Assembly (NCBI GenBank): GCA_951812395.1
Contig: CATOSD010000001.1
Location: 1,275,108 to 1,339,107 of the forward strand
DNA from: an uncultured Dehalococcoidia bacterium
GTDB lineage: Bacteria; Chloroflexota; Dehalococcoidia; Lucifugimonadales; CATOSD01
Length of the DNA stretch: 64,000 nt
Reading direction: 5' to 3'
Shown: positions 35,282 to 43,147 of the stretch, piece by piece
Layout of the letters: every line of letters begins with the position of its first letter
Position numbering within the stretch: the first letter of the stretch is position 1
Position numbers and translations under genes: made by a program
Notes under the pieces: model-generated
Database searches by the model: none
The model's input: the letters and a program-made list of their open reading frames with translations, nothing else
What the model was told of the DNA's origin: nothing

Positions 35282-35310
35282 ATAATAGCACGGATGTGCT
35301 AGGATGTCAA
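35282..35310 (-). promoter_or_regulatory. Near-consensus promoter with embedded operator palindrome
   Basis: Minus strand: TTGACA (35310-35305), 17-base spacer, TATTAT (35287-35282). The spacer and first -10 bases form TAGCAC-ATCC-GTGCTA (35301-35286), a perfect 6-bp inverted repeat centred between the two boxes. A dimer bound there would block RNA polymerase. The HTH gene starts 35 bases downstream of the -10 box. Confidence 0.75.
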
Positions 35311-35468
35311 TGGGGGTGAGGCGGACGCTGGATTATCCACGAAGGATACCAAGGTACACGAAGGGGGATGATGGGTGGATGTGGGCGCCAGTGGGGAGCC
35401 AAGGATAGGAGCAAAGGATAGGAGCAACGGAGTCAAGCAATTCCAGAGCGCGCCTTCTGAGGTAGAAT

Positions 35469-35789
35469 GTGACCGACGCGGAGAGAACCCTTTGGCGTTA
35501 CCTGCGCCTGCGCCAGCTACGGTTCAAATTCCGGCGTCAGCGACCCGTCGGCGAATACATCGTTGACTTCGCGTGTCTGTACCCCAGGCTGATAGTCGAA
35601 GTGGACGGCGGCCAGCATTAATGGCGAATCGCGCAAGACTTGGAAAGAACGCGGCGACTGGAGGCCGAGGGGTACACGGCGCTACGCTTCTGGAACAATG
35701 AAGTGCTTGAAGAGACGGACTCGGTGTTGGATGCCATAGATTCCGAGATCAGGCGGCTGACAGCACAACGGGGGGCATCCCCATCCTAG
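35469..35789 (+). pseudogene. DUF559-type endonuclease with an in-frame TAA
   Basis: From GTG 35469: VTDAERTLWRYLRLRQLRFK, FRRQRPVGEYIVDFACLYPR, LIVEVDGGQH, then TAA (35619-35621), then WRIAQDLERTRRLEAEGYTA and LRFWNNEVLEETDSVLDAID. This is the full DUF559 pattern (very-short-patch-repair-like fold; Glu-x-Asp-GGQH is the catalytic strand). The stop replaces the residue right after GGQH, usually Gln or Ala. The original end is also overwritten: the final codons (RGASPS, stop 35787-35789) come from the adjoining GGGGGAAGG repeat. Confidence 0.85.
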
Positions 35790-36229
35790 CCTTCCCCCTG
35801 CGAGGGGGAAGGGGCTACGGGCGGGCGGGGGCGGCGCCCCTATGCTAACCTTCCCCCTGCGAGGGGGAAGGGACTGCGGACGGACGGGGGCGGCGCCCCT
35901 ATGCTAACCTTTCGGCAGGCTGAGGGCAGGCTCTTACCCCTGCGAGGGGGAAGGGACTACGGTCGGGCGGGGGCGGCGCCCCTATGCTAACGTTCCCCCT
36001 GCGAGGGGGAAGGGACTACGGTCGGACGGGGGTGGCGCCCCTATGCTAACGTTCCCCCTGCGAGGGGGAAGGGACTACGGGCGGGCGGGGGCGGCGCCCC
36101 TATGCTAACCTTTCGGCAGGCTGAGGGCAGGCTCTAACCTTCCCCCTGCGAGGGGGAAGGGACTACGGTCGGACGGGGGCGGCGCCCCCATCCTAACCTT
36201 CCCCCTGCGAGGGGGAAGGGACAAAGGGG
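35768..36229. repeat. Tandem array of eight GGGGGAAGG palindromic repeats
   Basis: Units about 60 bp long: the hairpin core plus GACTACGGNCGGRCGGGGG and CGGCGCCCCTATGCTAAC. Two units (about 35905 and 36110) are interrupted by TTTCGGCAGGCTGAGGGCAG. GGCGCC palindromes alternate with the hairpins. No gene is visible; the array ends 8 bases before the SDR start and supplies its purine-rich leader. Confidence 0.9.
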
Positions 36230-36236
36230 AAGGCTT

Positions 36237-36968
36237 ATGAATGGGAAGACGGCGTTGGTTACGGGGTCGGGGAGGAACATCGGGCGGGCTACGGCGCTGG
36301 AGTTGGCGGCGCGGGGGGCGAACGTGGTGGTGAACGCGCGGTCGAATCGGGCCGAGGCGGAGGCTGTGGCGGAGGAGGCGAGGGCGCTGGGGGGCCGGGC
36401 GATCGCGGTGGTGGCGGACGTTGGCAACCTGGCCGATCTGGACCGGCTGGCTGAGTCGGCTCTGAGCGAGTTCGGGCGCGTGGACGTGCTGGTGAACAAC
36501 GCGGGGCTGCGGCGGCCGGCGCCGATTACGGAGATGAGCGTGGAGGAGTGGCGGGAGGTGCTGGCGGTTAACCTGGACGGTCCGTTCTACCTGAGCAGGG
36601 CGCTGATACCGGGGATGATCGAGGCGGGAGGAGGGCGGATCATCAACGTTTCGGGTCTGAACGCGTTCCGTGGGCACGCGGGGTGGGCGCACGTGTCGGC
36701 GTCGAAGATGGGTGCGCTGGGGCTTACGCGGGCGCTGGCGATGGAGCTTGCGCCGCACAACATACTGGTGAATCACGTGGTGCCGGGGGCGATAGACACG
36801 TACCCGGCGAACGCGCAGCCGGCGACGCACCGGACGTCGGGGATACCGCTGGGGAGGCTGGGGCTGTCGGAGGAGATAGCGAAGACGTGCGCGTTTCTGG
36901 CGTCGGAGGACGCGGCGTTCATTACGGGGCAGACGATACACGTGAATGGGGGGGCGCTGACGTACTAG
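36237..36968 (+). CDS. SDR family oxidoreductase
   Basis: A 243-residue short-chain dehydrogenase. MNGKTALVTGSGRNIGRATA holds the TGxxxGxG cofactor loop; DVLVNNAGLRRPAPI is the NNAG strand. The catalytic Ser lies in IINVSGLNAFRGHAG. The usual Tyr of YxxxK is not obvious: the matching stretch reads WAHVSASKMGALGLTRAL, with His or Val where Tyr is expected and Lys kept. HVVPGAIDTYPAN and ITGQTIHVNGG complete the family. It resembles 3-oxoacyl-ACP reductases in length. The missing Tyr makes the enzymatic role uncertain. Confidence 0.87.
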   Translation: MNGKTALVTGSGRNIGRATALELAARGANVVVNARSNRAEAEAVAEEARALGGRAIAVVADVGNLADLDRLAESALSEFGRVDVLVNNAGLRRPAPITEMSVEEWREVLAVNLDGPFYLSRALIPGMIEAGGGRIINVSGLNAFRGHAGWAHVSASKMGALGLTRALAMELAPHNILVNHVVPGAIDTYPANAQPATHRTSGIPLGRLGLSEEIAKTCAFLASEDAAFITGQTIHVNGGALTY

Positions 36969-36971
36969 GAG

Positions 36972-37250
36972 GGGAGCACCCCCATCCTAACCTTCGCCCT
37001 GCGAGGGGGAAGGGACTGCGGACGGGCGGGGGCGGCACCCCCATCCTAACCTTCGCCCTGGGAGGGGGAAGGGACTGCGGACGGACGGGAGTGGCACCCC
37101 CATCCTAGCCTTCCCCCTGCGAGGGGGAAGGGACTGAAAGGAAGGGGCTATCACCCCAACCTGACCTTCGCCCTGGGAGGGGGAAGGGACTGAAAGGAAG
37201 GGGCTATCACCCCAACCTGACCTTCGCCCTGGGAGGGGGAAGGGACTGAA
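36972..37250. repeat. Array of five GGGGGAAGG repeats
   Basis: Five units in variants with CCTTCGCCCTGCGAGGGGG or CCCTGGGAGGGGGAAGG and spacers GGACTGAAAGGAAGGGGCTA. The last two (37143-37205 and 37206-37250) are near-identical 57-bp tandem copies. The final GACTGAAAGGAATGCG forms the leader of the VWA gene. Confidence 0.9.
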
Positions 37251-37259
37251 AGGAATGCG

Positions 37260-39284
37260 ATGACTACTTACTCATACTCGCGCTGGGACGGGTCTCAGGA
37301 CTGGTCGGATATGGACGAGGACGACTTTCTGGAGGCGCTGTCTGAAGACATCCTCACGCACGGCGACGTGAACCGCGCGCTGCGCAATCTGTTCCAGCGC
37401 GGCATGGACAGCGAGCAGGGCGAGCGCGTGGAGGGGCTGCGGGAGATGATGGAGCGGCTGCGTAAGCAGCGCCAGGCGCAGCTGGAGCGCTACAACGTGG
37501 ACTCGCTGATGGAGGACCTCAAGGAGCGCCTGCAGGACGTGCTGGAGAGCGAACGCTCCGGCATCGACAAGCGGGTGTCGGAGGCGCGGGAGCGGATGGA
37601 CGCCGAAGGCGACGAGGCGGAGCATCTGCGGGGGCCAATGAAGATGTTGGAAGAGCGCGCCGAGCGCAGTCGGGAGAAGCTCGACTCCCTGCCCGAAAGC
37701 CCCAGCGGAGCCATTCGCGAGCTTCAGCAGTACGACTTCATGGACCCGGAGGCGCGCGAGAAGTTCAACGAGCTGCTGGACATGCTGAGACAGCAGATGA
37801 TGCGCAACTTCTTCCAGAGCATGCGTCAACAGATCCAGAACATGACGCCGGAGCAGATGGAGGAGCTTCGGAACATGGTATCGGCGCTCAACCAGATGCT
37901 GCGAGACCGGGCGATGGGCGAGGACCCGGATTTCGAAGGTTTCATGGAGCAGTACGGCCACCACTTCGACCCCGACCGGCCCGAGAGTCTGGACGAGCTT
38001 ATCGAGCAGCTTCAGCGTCAGATGGCGGCGATGCAGTCGATGATGGAGAGCATGAGTTCCGAGATGCGCGACGAGTTGGAGTCGCTGCTGATGTCGTCTA
38101 TGGACCCGGAATTGATGGAGGAACTGGCCGAGCTGGCGGGCGAGATGTACGACCTGCACTCGTTTGACGACATGGCCCGCGACTACCCATTCATGGGAGA
38201 GGAGTCGCTGACGCTGGACCAGGCCATGGATCTGATGAAGAACCTGCATGACATGGACGACCTGGAGCGCCAGCTTGAGAAAGTGATGCGCAGCGGCAAT
38301 CTGGAGGATCTGGACCCGGACAGGGTCGAGGATCTCATAGACGAGGAGGCTCGGCGCCAGCTCGAGCAGATGCAGGACGTGCTGAGACGCCTGCAGGAGG
38401 CGGGCTACCTGAAACGGGAGGGCGACCGGCTGGAGTTGACGCCCAGGGCGGTGCGGAAGCTGGCGCAGCAGGCGCTGAAGGAGGTCTTCTCCGAGTTGAA
38501 GAAGGACCGGGCGGGGCGTCACGAGGTGTACTTCCGCGGCGAGGGCGGCGATTACACGGGGGAGACGAAGCAGTACGAGTTCGGGGACCCGTTCGACGTG
38601 GACCTGCACCGGACGCTGTTCAACTCGGTGCTGCGGGAGGGGCCGAGCGTACCGATACGGCTGCGACCGGAGGACCTGGAGATTCATCGCACGGAGCACC
38701 TGAGCCAGGTCGCCACCGTGCTCATGCTCGACCAGAGCCGCTCGATGGGCATGTTCGGCAGTTTCACGTCCGCGAAGAAGGTCGCGCTCGCCCTGTACTG
38801 GCTAATCCACAGCCAGTTCCCCAGGGACCAGTTCTACGTCGTCGGATTCTCCGACTACGGCATGGAGCTGAAGGGCGAGGACCTTCCCGAGGTGAGCTGG
38901 AACGCCTGGGTGTCCGGCACTAACATGCAGCACGGCCTGATGCTGGCGCGGCAGCTACTGTCGCGCAGGAAGGTGGCGACCAAGCAGGTGCTGATGATCA
39001 CGGACGGGGAGCCGACGGTGCACATGGAGGGAAGCAGGGCCTACTTCAGCTACCCGCCCTCCTGGACGACGATTGACGAGACGCTGAAGGAGGTCAAGCG
39101 CTGCACGCAGGAGGGCATCACGATAAACACGTTCATGCTGGAGCGGCAACCCGACCTGCTGGCGTTCATCGACCAGCTTACCCGTATCAACAAGGGGCGC
39201 GCGTTCTACACAGATTCGCGCAACCTGGGCAAGTTCGTGATGGTGGACTACTTGCGGAACAGGCGCCGCCGGGTGGGGGCGTAG
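37260..39284 (+). CDS. VWA-domain protein with long acidic helical N-terminal region
   Basis: A 674-residue cytosolic protein. Residues 1-470 are charged, Met/Gln/Glu-rich and mostly helical (for example LRKQRQAQLERYNVDSLMED and MDPELMEELAELAGEMYDLH). The C-terminal domain (about 480-670) is a von Willebrand A fold with a complete MIDAS: LDQSRSM (DxSxS), SGTNMQHGL (Thr) and ITDGEPT (Asp). Such proteins usually work with a MoxR-type AAA+ ATPase as insertion or activation chaperones; none is encoded in this window. It is flanked by repeat arrays on both sides. Confidence 0.85.
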   Translation: MTTYSYSRWDGSQDWSDMDEDDFLEALSEDILTHGDVNRALRNLFQRGMDSEQGERVEGLREMMERLRKQRQAQLERYNVDSLMEDLKERLQDVLESERSGIDKRVSEARERMDAEGDEAEHLRGPMKMLEERAERSREKLDSLPESPSGAIRELQQYDFMDPEAREKFNELLDMLRQQMMRNFFQSMRQQIQNMTPEQMEELRNMVSALNQMLRDRAMGEDPDFEGFMEQYGHHFDPDRPESLDELIEQLQRQMAAMQSMMESMSSEMRDELESLLMSSMDPELMEELAELAGEMYDLHSFDDMARDYPFMGEESLTLDQAMDLMKNLHDMDDLERQLEKVMRSGNLEDLDPDRVEDLIDEEARRQLEQMQDVLRRLQEAGYLKREGDRLELTPRAVRKLAQQALKEVFSELKKDRAGRHEVYFRGEGGDYTGETKQYEFGDPFDVDLHRTLFNSVLREGPSVPIRLRPEDLEIHRTEHLSQVATVLMLDQSRSMGMFGSFTSAKKVALALYWLIHSQFPRDQFYVVGFSDYGMELKGEDLPEVSWNAWVSGTNMQHGLMLARQLLSRRKVATKQVLMITDGEPTVHMEGSRAYFSYPPSWTTIDETLKEVKRCTQEGITINTFMLERQPDLLAFIDQLTRINKGRAFYTDSRNLGKFVMVDYLRNRRRRVGA

Positions 39285-39430
39285 GGGGCGGGATAGTGCA
39301 CGAAGGGCGCGAAGGGGGAGGGGCGGCTGATGGGGGGCGTGGGCAGGCACAAGGCCTGCCCCTACGGAAGTGATGGGGGCATCGTCACCCCCATCCTAAC
39401 CTTCCCCCTGCGAGGGGGAAGGGACCTAGA
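39285..39430. repeat. Three kinds of short repeat in one gap
   Basis: In order: a CACGAAGGGCGCGAAGGGG motif, the palindrome GGGCAGGCACAAGGCCTGCC followed by CCTACGG (39341-39367), and one GGGGGAAGG hairpin (about 39389-39424). The same mix of modules recurs at 41.5-42.0, 43.2 and 48.3-48.7 kb. Confidence 0.8.
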
Positions 39431-39438
39431 GGTAGGAT

Positions 39439-40116
39439 ATGTGTGGGAGATATAGCCTGATCGCGGATATTCGGGAGCTTCAGGCTTATTTCGGGTTTAC
39501 GGCGGATGAGCTGGACGTTCCTCCGAGGTACAACATCGCGCCTACGCAACGGTCGCTGACGCTGGTGGCGGAGGGCGACGAGCGGCGAGGGGAACTGATG
39601 CGGTGGGGACTGGTGCCGTCGTGGGCGAAGGACGTGTCGATCGGCAGCCGGATGATAAACGCGCGGGCGGAGACGGTGGCGGAGAAGCCGAGCTTCCGGT
39701 CGGCGTTTCGGCGTCGGCGGTGTCTGGCGCCGGCGGACGGGTATTACGAGTGGACGCGGGCGGGCCGGGCGAAGCGGCCGATGCGGATTGTGGCGCGGTC
39801 GGGGGAGCCGATGGCGTTCGCGGGTCTGTGGGAGGCGTGGCGAGGGCCTGACGACGTTTGGGTGCGGTCGTTTACGGTGATTACGACGGAGGCGAGCGAG
39901 GATATCCGGCCGATACACCATCGGATGCCGGCGATCCTTCCGCCGGAGGCGCAGAGGTTGTGGCTGGACGTGGAGGCGGACGCGGAGGCGCTGCACAGCG
40001 TGCTGACGCCGTACGAGGCGGGGCAGCTGGAGGCGTATGAGGTATCGACGCTGGTGAATTCGTACGCGAATGACGTGCCGGAGGTGGTGGCGCGGGTGGA
40101 GGGGTTGTTCGGGTAG
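39439..40116 (+). CDS. SOS response-associated peptidase (SRAP/YedK/HMCES family)
   Basis: A 225-residue protein starting MCGRYSL. Cys2 (after Met removal the N-terminal residue) is the catalytic and DNA-crosslinking residue. Other family landmarks: PPRYNIAPTQ, MRWGLVPSWAKD, INARAETVAEKPSFR, RRCLAPADGYYEW (Glu) and HHRMPAIL (His). The family forms a covalent thiazolidine link to abasic sites in single-stranded DNA and protects replication forks. Stands alone between repeats; no SOS box was noticed. Confidence 0.94.
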   Translation: MCGRYSLIADIRELQAYFGFTADELDVPPRYNIAPTQRSLTLVAEGDERRGELMRWGLVPSWAKDVSIGSRMINARAETVAEKPSFRSAFRRRRCLAPADGYYEWTRAGRAKRPMRIVARSGEPMAFAGLWEAWRGPDDVWVRSFTVITTEASEDIRPIHHRMPAILPPEAQRLWLDVEADAEALHSVLTPYEAGQLEAYEVSTLVNSYANDVPEVVARVEGLFG

Positions 40117-40129
40117 GGACGCGGGGGAC

Positions 40130-40594
40130 GCGAGTTTATCCACGAAGGGCATGAAGATGGGGCGGTGAAGGGGGCTGCGTGATCACCCCCATCCTAGCCT
40201 TCGCCCTGCGAGGGGGAAGGGACCAGGCGTCGGCGGGCGTATCGTCACGCCCGTGTTGACCCTTCGGCAGGCTCAGGGCAGGGTCTTCGCCCTGTGTATA
40301 GACCGGGGACACCCCAATCCTAACCTTCCCCCTGCGAGGGGGAAGGGACCAGGCGTCGGCGGGCGTATCGTCACGCGCGTCTTGACCCTTCGGCAGGCTC
40401 AGGGCAGGCTCTTCGCCCTGTGTATAGACCGGGGACACCCCCATCCTAACCTTCCCCCTGCGAGGGGGAAGGGACTACGGGCGGACGGGGGCGGTCACCC
40501 CCATCCTAGCCTTCGCCCTGCGAGGGGGAAGGGACTTGCGGAAGCGGCGTGGGGGCACCCCCATCCTAGCCTTCCCCCTGCGAGGGGGAAGGGA
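40130..40594. repeat. Array of GGGGGAAGG repeats with a 123-bp duplicated module
   Basis: Five hairpin units. A longer module, CAGGCGTCGGCGGGCGTATC followed by GTCACGC, CCTTCGGCAGGCTCAGGGCA and CTTCGCCCTGTGTATAGACC, is present twice (about 40224-40346 and 40347-40470). It begins with TTTATCCACGAAGGGCATGA, another dispersed motif. No gene. Confidence 0.85.
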
Positions 40595-41464
40595 CTAGGT
40601 GGTGGAGGTGCGCATGGTGACGGTGACTTCGAGGAGGCTGTGGCCGCCACCTACGAAGATGCCGCGGGTGGGGGATACGTCGCGGTAGTCGCGGCCGGTG
40701 GCGACGCGCACGTGGTGCACACCGGCGAGATCGCGGTTCGTGGGGTCGAAGCCGGTCCAGCCGATTCCGGGCAGCAGGCATTCGACCCATGCGTGGGTTG
40801 CGCTCTGCTTGGCGATACTGCCGCGGTCGTCGGAAGAGGCCACGAAACCGGACACGTACCGCGTCGGCACGCCCCACGAGCGGGCGATGGAGATCATCAC
40901 GTGGGCGTAGTCCTGGCACACGCCGCGTCCCGTTTCCAGGATGTGCTCGATGGGCGAGATGGCCGAGGTGGCGCCCGGCTCGTAGTCGAAGCTGTGGAAG
41001 ATCGTCTCGTTCAGCGTGAGCAGTGACGAAAGCGGGTCCGGGCGGCGGGCGATGCCGTGCCTCGTGACGTACTCATTCAGGGCGGGCGAGGGGCGGACGT
41101 AGGTGCTGGGGCGGGTGAGGTCCCAGTACTCCAGTGAGTCCTTCCAGGCTGCAATCGACTCCCAGGCGCCGTCCGCCAGGGTCTCGGGCAGCGGTGAGGG
41201 CGCGGCGGTCTCGACGACGAAGCGGGCGGCGATAACCAGCGAGTCGTGCTCGCCGTGGACGTGCATGAGGTGCTTGGTGTTGCCGAACGCGTCGGTCTCC
41301 ACGCTGAGAGCGGCGACGGGTTCTGTGCGAACCGAGAAGCTCAGCAGCCGCTGGCCCATCCGCTCGCTGGGCCTGAGGCAGAGGGACATGGAGCACTGCC
41401 GGACGGGCTGCGAGTAGAGGTAGCGTGAGACGTGTTCGATTTCGTAACGGTTTCCACCGGGCAT
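40595..41464 (-). CDS. Transglutaminase-like protein (bacterial transglutaminase-like Cys proteinase family)
   Basis: A 289-residue protein, ATG 41464 with AGGAGAG upstream. Residues about 5-80 match the N-terminal beta domain (YEIEHVSRYLYSQPVRQCSM). The papain-like catalytic triad is visible: Cys183 in GRGVCQDYAHVM, His224 in SATHAWVECLLP and Asp240 in GWTGFDPTN. Such proteins are probably peptidases or amidases, sometimes next to alpha-E and ATP-grasp genes, which are absent here. No signal peptide. Its stop lies at the edge of a repeat unit. Confidence 0.9.
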   Translation of the reverse strand: MPGGNRYEIEHVSRYLYSQPVRQCSMSLCLRPSERMGQRLLSFSVRTEPVAALSVETDAFGNTKHLMHVHGEHDSLVIAARFVVETAAPSPLPETLADGAWESIAAWKDSLEYWDLTRPSTYVRPSPALNEYVTRHGIARRPDPLSSLLTLNETIFHSFDYEPGATSAISPIEHILETGRGVCQDYAHVMISIARSWGVPTRYVSGFVASSDDRGSIAKQSATHAWVECLLPGIGWTGFDPTNRDLAGVHHVRVATGRDYRDVSPTRGIFVGGGHSLLEVTVTMRTSTT

Positions 41465-41546
41465 GTGCGTGCTCTCCTGGCGGCTGGGCTGGGTGCGCGG
41501 GTTGCTGCGCCGCCGTCCATTCGGGCGCCTTTCGGCGACGGCATTT

Positions 41547-42060
41547 TACCACAGCGAGGGGCACCCCCATCCTAACCCATTCGGCAAGCTTGGGGCAGGC
41601 CCTTCCCCTTGCGAGGGGGAAGGGATTTCTGGAAGGCTCATTTCTGAAACATACCCCCTGTCAGCCCGTCGGGGGGAAGGGGCAAGGCGGCAGGGGGCGC
41701 GTGGCAAGGGTGACCGTTTTAGATTCTTCGGCTGCACTGCGCTCGGAATGACAGGGATGAGAGCCGGGGGTGCACACCGCCCCTGGGTTGCCGCGTTCGC
41801 GGGGATGACGGATGGCAGGGGGAAGGACATGGCGGGGGCAGTCTGGACAGGGTAGGCGGGCGGGGGTATGCTAAGGCCCGGCTCCGCAGGGGCGTGCAGG
41901 CGTCCAGCGGGTGTGCGCGAGACGCTACGACTGAGCCTGTAACAGCATAGCCGGCGCCGCACAAGGTGGGGGCGTTTTTTGTGGGCGCCCTGGGCATGAT
42001 GACCAACACGGGCAACCACAAGGGATTGCCCCTACATGGGTGTGGCCGACCAGACTGTTA
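41547..42060. repeat. Mixed repeats upstream of the hydroxyacid dehydrogenase
   Basis: Contains a GGGGGAAGG unit interrupted by CATTCGGCAAGCTTGGGGCA (41562-41630), its long right extension GGAAGGCTCATTTCTGAAAC followed by CCCTGTCAGCCCGTC (shared with 43371-43415), one GATTCTTCGGCTGCACTGCG unit (41721-41751) and GGGCAACCACAAGGGATTGC followed by CCCTAC (42010-42035). No gene recognised between 41465 and 42094. Confidence 0.75.
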
Positions 42061-42094
42061 CGGGTTCGCTACGACTGGAGAGGAGGGCATCACG

Positions 42095-43147
42095 TTGGCA
42101 AGGTTCAAAGTGGTTACGCAGAGGCCGCCTGGGGTTACGTTCGACATGGCGGGGGGTTCCTTCGACCTGGAGATGGAGGCGCTGTCGGCTATCGACGCGG
42201 AGATCATCGAGAGCGATGCGGAGACGGAGGAGGAGTTCATCGCGGCGGCGAGGGACGCGGACGCGATCATCGCGAGGGGGCGGCGGATAACGTCGAACAT
42301 CATCAACGGCCTGGAGAACTGCAAGATCATCGCGCTGGGGAGCGTTGGGGCGGACAGCGTGGACGTTGCGACGGCGACGGAGCGGAACATCCCGGTGACG
42401 CACGTGCCGGACGTGTTCATCGAGGAGGTGGCGGACCACACGATGATGCTGATTCTGGCGACGTTCCGGCGGCTGACGACGATGGACCGGATGGTGAGGG
42501 AGAGCCGGTGGAGCGAGGGGAGGCCGCTGCTGTCGGAGTTTCCGCGGCTGATGGGACAGACGCTGGGGTTCGTGTCGTTCGGGCACGTGGCGCGGGCTAC
42601 ATCGGTGCGGGCGCGGGGATTCGGGGTGCAGATGATCGCGTATGACCCGTACATCGGGGAGATCTTCATCACGGACCAGGGCGTGGAGCCGGTGGGGCTT
42701 GGGGAGCTGTTGCAGCGGTCGGATATCGTGTCGATGCACGCGCCGGCGACGCCGGAGGTGCACCACATGCTGACTGAGGAGCACTTCCGGCAGATGAAGC
42801 CGACGGCGCTGTTCATCAACAACGGGCGCGGCCCCACGGTGGACGAGGAGGCGCTGATCAAGGCGCTGCAGGAGGGCTGGATCGCGGGGGCCGGGCTGGA
42901 CGTGCTGGAGCAGGAGCCGCCGGACCCGGAGAACCCATTGCTACACATGGACAACGTGATCCTGACGCCGCACGTGGCGTCGGCGTCGGCGCGGATGGGC
43001 CCGGAGACGAGGCGCAGGGTGGGTCAGGAGATCATGCTGGCGTTGACGGGGCGGTGGCCGCGGACGTGCGTGAATCCGTCGGTGCTGGAGAAGACGGACC
43101 TGAGGCGGTGGCAGCCGTACGGGATGGGGAGGGGTCCGAACTCGTAG
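42095..43147 (+). CDS. D-isomer-specific 2-hydroxyacid dehydrogenase family protein
   Basis: A 350-residue protein. The start is TTG 42095 (LARFKVVTQRPPGVTFDM), 7 bases after AGGAGGG (42081-42087); the open frame further upstream is repeat DNA. SVGADSVDVATATERNIPVT and NADH-domain segment TLGFVSFGHVARATSVRARG are family features, although the usual GxGxxG loop reads SFGHVA. Catalytic residues: Arg in INNGRGPTVDEEALI, Glu in VLEQEPPD and His in LTPHVASAS. It reduces a 2-keto acid or acts as a CtBP-like dehydrogenase; the substrate is unknown. Confidence 0.9.
   Translation: MARFKVVTQRPPGVTFDMAGGSFDLEMEALSAIDAEIIESDAETEEEFIAAARDADAIIARGRRITSNIINGLENCKIIALGSVGADSVDVATATERNIPVTHVPDVFIEEVADHTMMLILATFRRLTTMDRMVRESRWSEGRPLLSEFPRLMGQTLGFVSFGHVARATSVRARGFGVQMIAYDPYIGEIFITDQGVEPVGLGELLQRSDIVSMHAPATPEVHHMLTEEHFRQMKPTALFINNGRGPTVDEEALIKALQEGWIAGAGLDVLEQEPPDPENPLLHMDNVILTPHVASASARMGPETRRRVGQEIMLALTGRWPRTCVNPSVLEKTDLRRWQPYGMGRGPNS

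Noticed and set aside
15680..35789. Stop-codon recoding, since two families are complete apart from one stop
   Set aside because: One gene carries TAG and the other TAA, all other genes use TAA, TAG and TGA normally as terminators, and both are accessory genes prone to decay.
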